DNA of 64,000 bases, from the NCBI GenBank assembly GCA_963747515.1, contig CAVVFN010000002.1, positions 248,001-312,000 of the forward strand, given 5' to 3'. Numbering within the stretch: position 1 is the stretch's first letter; each line of letters opens with the position of its first letter. Positions 8,843-17,971 of the stretch are shown one piece after another. This stretch comes from Mariniphaga sp963747515 (lineage in GTDB: Bacteria > Bacteroidota > Bacteroidia > Bacteroidales > Prolixibacteraceae). Below the pieces are notes generated by a model. It had not been told where the DNA came from. It did no database searches and saw only the letters and a list, made by a program, of their open reading frames with translations. Made by a program: the position numbers and the translations under genes.

Positions 8843-8995
8843 ATGAAGAAAATGAGAAAATTAAAATTACACGTACAGATGTCCATCGCTGAATTCGTAG
8901 GCGGATTAAACGGTGAACTGAACTATATGCCTTGGGAGACGAGGCATCCGTTTGAAAGGTATGCCAATAATCCGACTGATTCTGTTAATGAATAA
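8843..8995 (+). pseudogene. Truncated dihydrofolate reductase-family remnant
   Basis: A 50-codon frame starts MKKMRKLKLHVQMSIAEFVG, continues GLNGELNYMPW and stops at 8993-8995. It aligns by eye with the N-terminus of small DHFR-like reductases (pattern MRKLKLQVQMSIDGFVAGPNGEMDWM). The conserved aspartate of the SIDGF motif is now alanine and the remaining 130 or so residues are gone. It is a decayed relative of the intact gene at 7431-7976. Confidence 0.65.
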
Positions 8996-9149
8996 CAGTT
9001 TTAACAACGACTAACTGACAACATTTCCCGGAAACAACAGCTTAAGGAAAACATATAACAGGATATCTGACAATAAAAATCTTTATGCCTGAAATCATCT
9101 GTTTTGGCACTCGAAATTCATTTTTCTGATACTCATAAATATTACAATT

Positions 9150-9731
9150 ATGGCATATACATTAAAACCCGGAGAAAAAGCATTTGATTTTAATTTACCT
9201 GCAACCGATGGCAGAAATTATTCGCTCAACAGTTTTGCCGATGCAAAAATTCTGGTAGTTTTTTTTACATGTAACCATTGCCCCTATGTAAAGGGAAGTG
9301 ATGAAGTTACAAGGGAAACAGCGGAAAAATACAGGGATAGGGGAGTGGAATTTGTAGCTATTAATTCAAACAGCGTAAAGACTTATCCCGAAGATGGTTT
9401 TGAATCGATGGTGAACCGGATGAACGAATTCCGGTTTCCATGGAAATACCTGCGTGATGAATCGCAAGCTACAGCACTGGCTTATGGAGCTTTGCGCACA
9501 CCCCATTTTTTCGTATTTGATGAAAACCGGAAATTGGTATATACCGGGCGTGGAGTTGACAATCCCCGCGATACATCAAAAATGTCGGTTAATGATTTAG
9601 ACCGTGCACTTGATGAACTTACTTCCGGAAAGCCTGTTTCTGTTCCGGTAACCAACCCCATTGGCTGCAACATCAAATGGCTGGGGAAAGATACACACTG
9701 GATGCCTGCCGATGCCTGTGATTTGGTGTAA
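9150..9731 (+). CDS. Thioredoxin-fold redoxin (AhpC/TSA family)
   Basis: A 193-residue cytoplasmic redoxin without signal peptide. It has the redoxin N-terminus (GEKAFDFNLPATDGRNYSL) and an active-site-like FFTCNHCPYVKG at about residues 38-48, a CxxC characteristic of this thioredoxin-like family in place of the single peroxiredoxin cysteine. A TPHFFVFDENRKLVYTGR segment carries the cis-proline strand. It probably acts as a thiol-disulfide reductase or peroxidase; partner unknown. It stands alone between the decayed patch and the glycan-related run. Confidence 0.88.
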   Translation: MAYTLKPGEKAFDFNLPATDGRNYSLNSFADAKILVVFFTCNHCPYVKGSDEVTRETAEKYRDRGVEFVAINSNSVKTYPEDGFESMVNRMNEFRFPWKYLRDESQATALAYGALRTPHFFVFDENRKLVYTGRGVDNPRDTSKMSVNDLDRALDELTSGKPVSVPVTNPIGCNIKWLGKDTHWMPADACDLV

Positions 9732-9958
9732 ATCCGGACACTTAGCTTTAATACTCAGGAATGCAAACCGACAGAAGATGTTTATATACAGCGCTTAAAA
9801 TTTTGAATTTATGCCAATGAATACGATTTGTTGAATAGAATACCTTCAGGATTTTGAAAATCTCAATAGTAAGTTCATCATAGGAACGATTAAAAAGTCA
9901 CTTCCCCTATAGCTTCTCCGGATTAAATTCAATATAAAGTCAGTGTTAAGTCATTTTA

Positions 9959-10000
9959 AATTCAATGTAAATTCAATTTTAATTGAATTTACATTGAATT
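9959..10000. repeat. Perfect 20-bp inverted repeat (42-nt hairpin)
   Basis: AATTCAATGTAAATTCAATT at 9959-9978 is exactly complementary to 9981-10000, separated by TT. Each arm itself contains two near-copies of ATTCAATkTwA, and a related unit (AAATTCAATATAAA) lies just upstream near 9925, so it looks built from a short repeated unit. It has almost no GC and no T-tract of a standard terminator. It could be a dyad operator, a cruciform or a transcript hairpin after the redoxin gene. Confidence 0.75.
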
Positions 10001-10139
10001 ATATTTGAATTAAAATTGAGTTTATACTGCCGAAGGTAGGCGTTCAATAAGAGCATTCTTCCTGTTTCTTCCAAATTTTAATACCTTCTGCAAAAGTTTT
10101 TTCCTTAACCCTGAGCCTTATCTCATTCAATCTTTTTTG

Positions 10140-10147
10140 TATGTTTG
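10140..10147 (+). promoter_or_regulatory. Putative -7 box for the DUF1080 gene
   Basis: TATGTTTG matches the Bacteroidota -7 consensus TAnnTTTG, 38 nt before the ATG at 10185. No clear TTG lies at the -33 distance, so this rests on a single box. Confidence 0.4.
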
Positions 10148-10184
10148 CTTTTGAAGAATAGAAATCAAATAAACTTTTTAAAAG

Positions 10185-11186
10185 ATGAAGAAATTATCGG
10201 TCGTATTCCTTTCATTATTATTGGCAGCTATGGTTGTAAGTGCCAGGAAAGCAGATGGCTTTTACGGAATGTGGAGCATTGAAATTGAAAATGGTTCAGT
10301 TGGATGGCTGCATGTTTTCGAAAAGGAGGGTATTCTTGATGCCGAGCTTCTTTGGAGGTGGGGAAGTGTTTTACCGGTTCAGAGTGTTTTTCTTGTTGAT
10401 GACAACAACCTGATAGTAATGCGTGCAAGTGAAGTTGCCCGAACCGGAAACGATGGAAAAGAACGGAAAATGATAATCCCCCATCTGTTTGAGATTACCC
10501 GCAGTGGCGATCGCCTTTCGGGGAAATCAATGGAACCCTCGAAAGATGGAATGCAGGTAAATGAATTGAAGTTTTACGGTTGGAAACTTCCCGATATGCC
10601 GCCTGCTCCGGATCTGTCGAAGGTAAAATACGGTAAGCCGTTAAATCTGTTTAACGGGAAAGACTTGTCGGGGTGGAGACTTATAAATCCAAACCAGGTA
10701 AACGGATTTAAAGTGGTTGATGGGGTAGTGGTAAACGATCCGGCGAAGAAAGAAGGAGAACGGATTTCATACGGCAATATACGCACGGAAAAAGAATTTC
10801 AGGATTTTAACGTGACTCTTGAGGTGAATGTGCCAGAAGGAAGTAACAGCGGAGTTTACCTGCGCGGCATTTACGAAATCCAGGTGATGGATTCTTACGG
10901 CAGGGAACTTGATTCCCACAATATGGGTGCATTGTACAGCCGTGTTACGCCTTCACAGGCTGCTGAAAAACCTGCCGGCGAATGGCAGTCGATGGACATT
11001 ACCCTGGTCGATCGACACGTAACTGTAAAGCTGAATGGTGTTACCATTATTGATAATCAGCCGGTTTATGGCCCCACTGGAGGAGCCATAAGCGGTGATG
11101 TATTTAAAGAAGGACCGATATATCTGCAGGGTGATCATGGAAAAGTTTCCTATCGGAATATGGTGTTAAAACCTGTTATAAATTAA
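10185..11186 (+). CDS. Exported DUF1080 (3-keto-disaccharide hydrolase-type) protein
   Basis: A 333-residue exported protein with a signal peptide (KKLSVVFLSLLLAAMVVSA). The C-terminal two thirds form the DUF1080/3-keto-disaccharide hydrolase domain, a concanavalin-like jelly roll with the hallmark PLNLFNGKDLSGWR near residue 157 and later FNVTLEVNVPEGSNSGVYLRG and GPIYLQGDHG. Characterised relatives cleave glycosides previously oxidised at C3. Downstream Gfo/Idh/MocA oxidoreductases could supply such 3-keto substrates. The N-terminal 130 residues form a separate beta-rich region of unknown role. It heads the plus-strand glycan run. Confidence 0.9.
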   Translation: MKKLSVVFLSLLLAAMVVSARKADGFYGMWSIEIENGSVGWLHVFEKEGILDAELLWRWGSVLPVQSVFLVDDNNLIVMRASEVARTGNDGKERKMIIPHLFEITRSGDRLSGKSMEPSKDGMQVNELKFYGWKLPDMPPAPDLSKVKYGKPLNLFNGKDLSGWRLINPNQVNGFKVVDGVVVNDPAKKEGERISYGNIRTEKEFQDFNVTLEVNVPEGSNSGVYLRGIYEIQVMDSYGRELDSHNMGALYSRVTPSQAAEKPAGEWQSMDITLVDRHVTVKLNGVTIIDNQPVYGPTGGAISGDVFKEGPIYLQGDHGKVSYRNMVLKPVIN

Positions 11187-11737
11187 TAATTGAAAAGAAA
11201 TTACCGTTTTGAGTCAGAATGATATAGATTTTATGAAAACGCCGGATTTATTCCGGCGGTTTTCATTTAATGATGGGAGAATCTGCTACATGAAATCTTA
11301 TCGCTGAAGAAAATTTTCTTTTCAGTATTTACAAAAAACTGAATTCTGTTATTTACCGGTTTCTCATAAAACTGTATTAATTCAGCCTTTTGTACCAGGA
11401 AACGGTTCTCGGTTTCTGCGGGAATAATTCAATAGTAACTTTTTCTTTAGAAAGGATTATTTTTAGAATAACATCCACAATTGAAGGGGTATAAAGTTGA
11501 AGATTGGAAGGAATAGTCCGGATTGGGTAAAACTAACCGAAAATAATTAAAGTGGAATCATAAACTTTCCCTAATTTAGGACAAATGAAACGAACATGGT
11601 CTGGTAAACAAAAAAAGGGATACATAAATGTCCATATGGGCTTCACAGAAGTCGGGAATATAGAAGGTATTATCGAGGGACAGTTAAAAGCGAACAGGAA
11701 AAGTGATTATTTCTGCAAATATTTTAATAAAAATGAA
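11187..11737. other. Intergenic with a terminator-like hairpin
   Basis: Between the DUF1080 stop and the chosen M20 start nothing protein-like was recognised apart from the hairpin at 11233-11265. An in-frame extension of the M20 reading frame up to 11585 lacks any conserved character. Confidence 0.5.
11233..11265 (+). terminator. Terminator-like hairpin after the DUF1080 gene
   Basis: ATGAAAACGCCGGA pairs with TCCGGCGGTTTTCAT (one bulged G) around TTTAT, 47 nt past the stop. The stem is strong and GC-rich in its upper half; the T-tract is weak. Confidence 0.55.
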
Positions 11738-13069
11738 ATGGTGAAAATGAAATCAGGATGTTATTTTCTTTTTGCAGCTCTTCTTATTCAAAGTTCTGTT
11801 TTTGCACAATTTTCGGGCAGCATAGAAACAGAAATAAAAAAACAAACAGAACATGCACTGGAATTGTGCAAACATCTGCATCAAAATCCCGAGCTATCGC
11901 TTCAGGAATTTGAAACGGCAAAGTTAATGGCTTTAAAATTAAAAGAAGCTGGTTTTGAAGTAACTGAAAATTTTGGTGGCAATAATGTTGTTGGTATCCT
12001 GAAAAATGGAGATGGGCCGGTTGTAATGTTACGAACCGACATGGATGCCTTGCCAATAGAAGAAAAAACAGGGTTTAGCTATGCCAGCAGAAAAAAAACG
12101 AAAGACACCAATGGGAAGGAAGTTTCGGTAATGCATGCCTGCGGACATGACATTCACATGTCGGTTTGGACAGGGACTATCAAGACTCTTGCAGCAATGA
12201 AGCAGCATTGGCAGGGAACCTTGCTGGTTATTGCGCAGCAGGCGGAAGAAGTCAGCGGAGGTGCCAGGGTAGCCATACAGGAAGGTTTATTCACGAAGTT
12301 TCCAAAGCCTGATTATGCTATGGCTTACCACATAAATCCGGAACTTGAGGCCGGTAAAATCGGATTGGTGAGCGGCCCCATCTTTGCCGGAGTAAAATCG
12401 GCTGAAATTACCGTCTTCGGTAAAGGCGGACATGGCGCTTATCCAGAGAAATGTATCGATCCAATTGTTATTTCTTCGCGTATAGTAACCAATTTACAAA
12501 CGATAGTAAGCCGGGAAATCAGTCCGCTGGAACCTGTAGTCGTTACGGTTGGTTCCATACACGGAGGCACCCGTCCAAATATTATACCCGACGAAGTAAA
12601 AATGGAACTTACCCTCAGGTATTATTCTGAAGAGGCAATTGATAAGGTAGTAGCTGGAATTGAAAGAATTAGCAATGCTGCCGCTCAAATGTCGGGCATG
12701 CCCGATGATCAGTTACCCGATGTTAATATTCACGATACATATACTCCTCCTGTATTGAATGATCCCAAATTGTATGAAAAGCTTTACAGTTATGCTTCGG
12801 AATTAATTGGTCAGGAAAATATTGTCAAAACTACTCCGGCTATGGTAGGTGAAGATTTCGGCATGTATGGCCGGACTCCGGAGAAGGTTCCAATAAGCCT
12901 TATATGGCTTGGAAGCACCAGCCACGAGCAAATGAAAAAATTAAAGGCAGATGGAAGGGAACCTCATCCCCTGCATTCCCCATACCTGAATCCTGATTAT
13001 GAGAAAACCATCGAAACAGGAATTAAAGTTATGACAGGAAACGTTATCGGATTAATGAGCAGTAAGTAA
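11738..13069 (+). CDS. Exported M20-family amidohydrolase/peptidase
   Basis: An M20D-type metal-dependent amidohydrolase (IAA-amino acid/hippurate hydrolase-like). I chose the ATG at 11738, which puts a signal peptide (GCYFLFAALLIQSSVFA) at the N-terminus; the frame is open from 11585 but the extension has no conserved features. The catalytic core shows LRTDMDALPIEE, VMHACGHDIHMSV (metal ligands), QQAEEVSGGARV (glutamate base) and the lid dimerisation segment GKGGHGAYPEK. A late metal ligand sits in PHPLHSPYLNPDYE. It probably hydrolyses an N-acyl amino acid or amino sugar-like amide in the periplasm. Substrate is unknown. Confidence 0.92.
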   Translation: MVKMKSGCYFLFAALLIQSSVFAQFSGSIETEIKKQTEHALELCKHLHQNPELSLQEFETAKLMALKLKEAGFEVTENFGGNNVVGILKNGDGPVVMLRTDMDALPIEEKTGFSYASRKKTKDTNGKEVSVMHACGHDIHMSVWTGTIKTLAAMKQHWQGTLLVIAQQAEEVSGGARVAIQEGLFTKFPKPDYAMAYHINPELEAGKIGLVSGPIFAGVKSAEITVFGKGGHGAYPEKCIDPIVISSRIVTNLQTIVSREISPLEPVVVTVGSIHGGTRPNIIPDEVKMELTLRYYSEEAIDKVVAGIERISNAAAQMSGMPDDQLPDVNIHDTYTPPVLNDPKLYEKLYSYASELIGQENIVKTTPAMVGEDFGMYGRTPEKVPISLIWLGSTSHEQMKKLKADGREPHPLHSPYLNPDYEKTIETGIKVMTGNVIGLMSSK

Positions 13070-13180
13070 AGGTTGGCAATAATCTTAAAATCCTGATTAT
13101 CTTTATGCTTCACATCTGTCGAGTTTTTTGCGGCCCCCTGTAAACATGGTCAATAAAGAACAGTTTCCATTGAAAATTTT

Positions 13181-13188
13181 TAGCTTTG
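13181..13188 (+). promoter_or_regulatory. Possible -7 box upstream of the GHL15-like gene
   Basis: TAGCTTTG matches TAnnTTTG. No good -33 box is at the right distance, and it would give a leader of about 165 nt, so it is only a candidate. Confidence 0.3.
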
Positions 13189-13356
13189 GGTATCTTTATA
13201 GTTTCATAAATGAAATATTTAAAATTACCAATACAAATGATTGCAAACAAAAAAATAATTGTTCACTAAAAAATCATTAGCAAAATAGTATTCAAAAACG
13301 CTTAGATCTAAAAGCAGAAAATTTAAAAAAAACAATTAACCTAAAAAAGGAAAGAT

Positions 13357-15126
13357 ATGAAAAACATATTGGCAATATCAATTTTATCATTATCAATAAA
13401 TGCTTTTGCTCAAACACATTCGTGGCCTCCAGGTGGCACTTCTCCTTCGCCAGTTACAACAAATATGCACCTTCCATCAAACCGCTATGTACCCTCAAGT
13501 AAAAGATACAATTTGGTTTGGGGTGACCAATATTATGGTCAATCAACTGGCAGGGTTAAGTTTATAGCAACTAATTATGTGGCGACACAAAAAATTTATA
13601 AAACGGATAATGCTTTGTACAGAGCTTATAATTCAAATTTTATTGTACTTATTTATCATCTTGCCAACGGCATTAATCCTAAACAGAATGATGATTGTCC
13701 CAATCCACATACACTTACCAATAGTGATGGCTCCGGTTATATTGGTGTAGTTGCCCCCGCCAGCACAACTCAGTTAGTTTCGGAATGGAACAATTATTTC
13801 ACACCCTGGCTTGCAAGTGCCGGTATCACTTTAGGAAGCACACGTTATGAGCAGATGTTTCAGCATTTTATTATTGATACTACTAACAGTGAGTATGCAA
13901 ATATCAGCAACCGTGTATGGCATAAGGATCCACAATGGACTATGAATATAGAAAATACCGACTGGCAAAAATATATGGCTGATATTGTTCTTAATTGGAT
14001 GGCAGGCAATCAGAATGAAGGATGTTTTTTTGATGTATCTGTTGAAACTCAGACATCTCTTTTTCATCCTAAAACCACCGATCCAAGTCCTTATAATCTT
14101 AAATGGTATCTGTGGCCTCATGGTCCTGCCGGACATACTGTTAATACACTGAACAATTTTGCTGCTTATATGAATAACGCTTATCGGGAATATTATCAAT
14201 ATATTTATTCAAAGCTTCATACTGCCGCAGTTGATTATCTTATTTTGCCTAATGTAGATCAAATGGCAACTTCATGGTATGACCCAACATGGCTGGATGG
14301 TAATTTTAATGGAGAAACAATTGATGGTGCAATGATGGAAAATTTTGGTGGGTATACTAATGTTGGGGATATGTATTTAACCTTATCAAGAGCCATTAAA
14401 CATATTACCGGCAGAGGGAAAATTCTTATTGCTCAATTCAATAATAACTCGCAAGCAGAACGGTATCGCCGGGCGGCAATGTATATGTTGGTGAAAAATG
14501 AAAATAGCTTTCTTAATATAATTACTTCCAAAAATCCTGAGTGGTATCCTGAATATGAAATATGCCTGGGAGACGTAAGTGCAACACCTCCATTTATTGA
14601 TAATTTGCGAGTGGGCGGTAGTGGTTCTGCTTCCTTATGGAAACGCGATTATCAATATGGAATGGTACTTTGTAACACAAGTAGCTCCAGTATGAATTAT
14701 TCTCTTGCCGGGACAGGATGGAATCAGGTAAATACAACCGGTGGCGGCATTGTTAGTTCCAGCGGAGAACCGGCTGATCAATCTGTTACTTTTGTACCTG
14801 TTACCGGATCGATTTCAGTTGCCTCAGGGCAATGTGTTATACTGACAAATAATACCACTGTTGCAGTAAAATCTATTACCGAGCGGCATAATGAAATAAC
14901 AGTTTATCCCAATCCAAACCATGGAATTTTTTCAGTGATTGTGAGAGATCCTTTTCTAAAAGCAGAAATTGAAGTTTACAATATGCTAGGAGATAAAATA
15001 ATTACTTCAAAAATGGTTGGAGATAAAACACAAATTGATTTAAGTAAACAAACAAAAGGAATTTATTTTGTTCAAATTGTATCCGATAGAAAGGTTGTTG
15101 CCAGCAAAAAATTAATTGTAGAATAG
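13357..15126 (+). CDS. T9SS-sorted putative glycoside hydrolase (GHL15-like TIM barrel)
   Basis: A 589-residue secreted protein. A signal peptide (1-18, ending INAFA) is followed by a large domain (about 35-480) that resembles the GHL15/GH114-like putative glycosidase TIM barrels. Typical strand-end segments are ECGFFDV-like GCFFDVSVE, DYLILPNVDQ, DGAMMENFGG, KILIAQFNNNS and YRRAAMYMLVKNENSF, with acidic residues placed as expected for catalysis. A beta-sandwich-like tail with GMVLCNTSSSS follows. The last 75 residues are a type A T9SS sorting domain (ITVYPNPNHGIFSV ... GIYFVQIVSDRKVVASKKLI). The protein is therefore exported and probably surface-anchored or released. The substrate is not known. 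Confidence 0.75.
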   Translation: MKNILAISILSLSINAFAQTHSWPPGGTSPSPVTTNMHLPSNRYVPSSKRYNLVWGDQYYGQSTGRVKFIATNYVATQKIYKTDNALYRAYNSNFIVLIYHLANGINPKQNDDCPNPHTLTNSDGSGYIGVVAPASTTQLVSEWNNYFTPWLASAGITLGSTRYEQMFQHFIIDTTNSEYANISNRVWHKDPQWTMNIENTDWQKYMADIVLNWMAGNQNEGCFFDVSVETQTSLFHPKTTDPSPYNLKWYLWPHGPAGHTVNTLNNFAAYMNNAYREYYQYIYSKLHTAAVDYLILPNVDQMATSWYDPTWLDGNFNGETIDGAMMENFGGYTNVGDMYLTLSRAIKHITGRGKILIAQFNNNSQAERYRRAAMYMLVKNENSFLNIITSKNPEWYPEYEICLGDVSATPPFIDNLRVGGSGSASLWKRDYQYGMVLCNTSSSSMNYSLAGTGWNQVNTTGGGIVSSSGEPADQSVTFVPVTGSISVASGQCVILTNNTTVAVKSITERHNEITVYPNPNHGIFSVIVRDPFLKAEIEVYNMLGDKIITSKMVGDKTQIDLSKQTKGIYFVQIVSDRKVVASKKLIVE

Positions 15127-15627
15127 TATAATTCAATAAAAATAAGCAAGCCAAAAAGTTTTCAATCGAAGAGCAATAAAAATCATAGAATAAGGCACTT
15201 AATGGATAAGTTGATTATTCGTTACTGGTTCAGCTTTCACCATGCGGAGCAGTAGATTCTCAAAAAATTACTTCCTGAAGTTTTGGTTAAACCAGGAACA
15301 ATACTCATCTATATAAGATGGGCAACCTCTTTCTTTAGTGCCCTGTAGTTTTAAAATAATTGTTGATTCAAAAAACAAATACAGATAATCTTTTTTAAAA
15401 AGCAATACGTCCGTTTCCACATTTATTTTATATTTGATTTTTAATCATATTTATACGTCATTGAAAATATCGGTACAGAAGGATGAGAGGAAAGGAATAC
15501 TTCTGCATGGAACAATATTTGCAGTGATAGCAGCAGGAATCTTCAGGCAGTGAGCTGCTTTCAGCTACGAACTTAAATTTCTAGGGATAGAATATGAAAT
15601 ATAATATACAAAATTGAAATAGTTAAA
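15127..15627. other. Intergenic, no gene recognised
   Basis: About 500 bp of AT-rich sequence. TATATTTG at 15429-15436 could be a -7 box for the following Gfo/Idh/MocA pair but lacks a -33 partner. No conserved protein fragment or RNA structure was recognised on either strand. Confidence 0.4.
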
Positions 15628-16980
15628 ATGGAAAAAAGGAACAATTCAAGAAGAGAATTTATAAAGAAATCGGCAGGAGTTTCTGCTGCAATTATGGCAG
15701 GAGGTATTCTTCCGGGGTTCAATGCATCCAGTTACCGAAGAATTATGGGAGCAAATGAGATGTTACGTGCATCAGTTATGGGTGTAAACTCACGTGGAAA
15801 TACGCTTGCTCAAAATTTTGGCATGCAGGAGAACTGCGAGGTAATTCATGTATGTGATGTGGATTCGCGTGCTATTGAGAAATGCATAGGTTTGGTTCAG
15901 AAAGTGCAAAATAAAAAACCAGAGGGATATGGTGATTTCAGGAAATCTCTGGAGAACAAGGATGTAGATATTATGGTCATTGCAACGCCCGATCACTGGC
16001 ATGCACCTGCAGCTTTGCTGGCAATGCAGGCCGGCAAACATGTATATCTGGAAAAGCCCTGCAGCCATAATCCGGCAGAAGGAGAAATTTTAATAGAAGC
16101 TTCAAAGCGGTACAACAAATCGGTGCAAATGGGAAACCAACGCCGTTCCTATCCAAATGTGGTGAAAGGGATTGAAGACTTAAAAAATGGAATTATCGGC
16201 AGGCCCTATTTTGGGAAAAGCTGGTATACCAACAACCGAGGTCCAATTGGGGAAGGTAAAAAAGTTGATGTTCCCGGCTGGCTCAATTGGGATTTGTGGC
16301 AGGGACCTGCTCCGCGAAGGGATTACAAAGACAATATAGTGCATTACAACTGGCACTGGTTCTGGCATTGGGGAACAGGTGAAGCACTTAATAATGGTAC
16401 CCATATGGTTGATCTTCTCCGCTGGGGGTTTGGAGTTGATTATCCAATAAAAGTAAGTTCAAATGGTGGACGCTACCGTTATAACGACGATTGGGAAACC
16501 CCCGATACTCAGGTTATAAACCTCGATTTTGATGATGAAATTACCATGACATGGGAAGGCAGGAGCTGCAATGGTAAGCCAATAGAAGGTACTTCTGTCG
16601 GAGTTATCTTTTATGGTGAAAAAGGCAGTTTGTTTATTCCCGGGGGTAATGAATATACGGTATTTGATCTTGACAATAATGTTATCAAAGAGGTTAAAGA
16701 TTCGAGAAAAGTTGATGCCCGTGATGCTTCCAATCCATCAGGACATCTGGATTCAGGGCATATAAATAACCTGTTCAACAGTATTCTCTCTGGTGAACCT
16801 CTGGTAGCCGATATTGATTCAGGCCATAAAAGTACACTTCTGGTTCAGCTTGGAAATATAGCCCAGCGCGTTGGTCATTCGCTGGAAATTAATCCTAAAA
16901 ATGGTCATATTGTTGGGGATAAAAAAGCACAGCAGCTGTGGTCGCGGGAATATGAAAAGGGATGGGAAATGAAACTCTAA
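15628..16980 (+). CDS. Tat-exported Gfo/Idh/MocA family oxidoreductase
   Basis: A 450-residue NAD(P)-dependent sugar oxidoreductase with a twin-arginine signal (NSRREFIKKSAGVSAAIMAGG). After the signal comes the Rossmann domain with a modified loop (MGVNSRGNTLAQNFG). The dinucleotide-binding IATPDHWHAPAA and the EKP motif (YLEKPCSHNPAEG, catalytic lysine near residue 143) follow. The C-terminal sheet domain includes WHWFWHWGTGEALNNGTHMVDLLRWG, with the family's conserved histidine. Tat-exported members carry a bound cofactor and oxidise or isomerise glycosides outside the cytoplasm. The next oxidoreductase starts 13 nt later, so the two are co-transcribed. Confidence 0.93.
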   Translation: MEKRNNSRREFIKKSAGVSAAIMAGGILPGFNASSYRRIMGANEMLRASVMGVNSRGNTLAQNFGMQENCEVIHVCDVDSRAIEKCIGLVQKVQNKKPEGYGDFRKSLENKDVDIMVIATPDHWHAPAALLAMQAGKHVYLEKPCSHNPAEGEILIEASKRYNKSVQMGNQRRSYPNVVKGIEDLKNGIIGRPYFGKSWYTNNRGPIGEGKKVDVPGWLNWDLWQGPAPRRDYKDNIVHYNWHWFWHWGTGEALNNGTHMVDLLRWGFGVDYPIKVSSNGGRYRYNDDWETPDTQVINLDFDDEITMTWEGRSCNGKPIEGTSVGVIFYGEKGSLFIPGGNEYTVFDLDNNVIKEVKDSRKVDARDASNPSGHLDSGHINNLFNSILSGEPLVADIDSGHKSTLLVQLGNIAQRVGHSLEINPKNGHIVGDKKAQQLWSREYEKGWEMKL

Positions 16981-16993
16981 TAATTATATAAAA

Positions 16994-17971
16994 ATGAATT
17001 CTAGACGTCGTTTTATCAAAACTGCCGGACAAGGTGTGGCTTTGGCTACTGTAGCTCCAGGAATGGTCACCGGAAGGGCATTTGCTGACCAGGGGCAAAA
17101 AAATATACGCATCGGAATCATTGGGGCGGAAAATTCCCATACCATTGGCTATGGGAAAATGTTTAACACCGACAAGAATTTTCCGGGTATGGAAGTAAAA
17201 TATGTCTGGGGTGAAACAGAAGAATTTGCCCGGAATGCTATGGAAAAAGGAAACATTCCAAACATGGTTAGAGAACCTGAAGAGATGCTGGGAAAAATTG
17301 ATGCCTTAATTGTGGATCACCGTCATCCCAAATACCACCTTGAACCTGCAGTTCCGTTTATTAAGGAAAAAATCCCGACATTTATAGACAAGCCCTTCTG
17401 TTACAGGGCTAAAGAAGGTAAGGAATTCCTTCAGCTGGCACGTGAAATAGGAACTCCGGTTACTTCTTACAGTTCCGTTGCCCATAGTGCAGCAACATTT
17501 GACCTGAAAGAGCAGGTAAAAAATATGGAAGGAATCACCCAGGTTATTCGAACCGGACCGGCCGATTTTGATTCTCAGTATGGAGGCATCTTCTTTTATG
17601 GTGTGCATCTTGTTCAGCCTCTGCTGTACATTTTCGGAGAGGACGTCGAGCGGGTAAGAGTCAGCAGAAATGGAAGCTATGGCAACGCTTCTCTGAAATT
17701 TTCATCGGGATTGTTTGCTACTCTCATTATAAAGGAAAAGGCCGGCGGTTGGGAGACTTTTGTTGAAACGCCAAAGCAACTTGTAGAGTTAAAACCCCGG
17801 GTTGAAGAATCTGAACCTCCTAAAAATTATGCCGATATGGCAGAAATGTTCCGGACTGGTAAAGAGCCCCGCGCTTATCAAAGTATTTTGAATGGTGTGT
17901 CGGTACTTGAAGCTTTGGAGAAATCGGGAGAAACTCAGAAATGGGTAGAAGTAAATTATCATCTTTTATGA
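16994..17971 (+). CDS. Second Tat-exported Gfo/Idh/MocA-like protein
   Basis: A 325-residue relative of the Gfo/Idh/MocA family with a Tat signal (NSRRRFIKTAGQGVALATVAPG). The Rossmann part reads IRIGIIGAENSHTIGYGKMF and the EKP position is IDKPF near residue 135, so the catalytic lysine is kept but the preceding glutamate is changed to aspartate. It is about 100 residues shorter than its upstream neighbour and lacks that protein's C-terminal extension. The pair may form a hetero-oligomer or act in sequence on the same sugar. Confidence 0.85.
   Translation: MNSRRRFIKTAGQGVALATVAPGMVTGRAFADQGQKNIRIGIIGAENSHTIGYGKMFNTDKNFPGMEVKYVWGETEEFARNAMEKGNIPNMVREPEEMLGKIDALIVDHRHPKYHLEPAVPFIKEKIPTFIDKPFCYRAKEGKEFLQLAREIGTPVTSYSSVAHSAATFDLKEQVKNMEGITQVIRTGPADFDSQYGGIFFYGVHLVQPLLYIFGEDVERVRVSRNGSYGNASLKFSSGLFATLIIKEKAGGWETFVETPKQLVELKPRVEESEPPKNYADMAEMFRTGKEPRAYQSILNGVSVLEALEKSGETQKWVEVNYHLL

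Larger units (their letters stand above)
9732..10184. other. Intergenic with a perfect long palindrome
   Basis: The 453 bp between the redoxin and the DUF1080 gene carries no gene. It holds the 42-nt palindrome at 9959-10000 and related AT-rich half-repeats around 9924-9940 and 10003-10020, followed by the putative DUF1080 promoter. Confidence 0.6.

Noticed and set aside
11585..11737. Longer N-terminus of the M20 protein
   Set aside because: It has no conserved character and would bury the signal peptide inside the protein.
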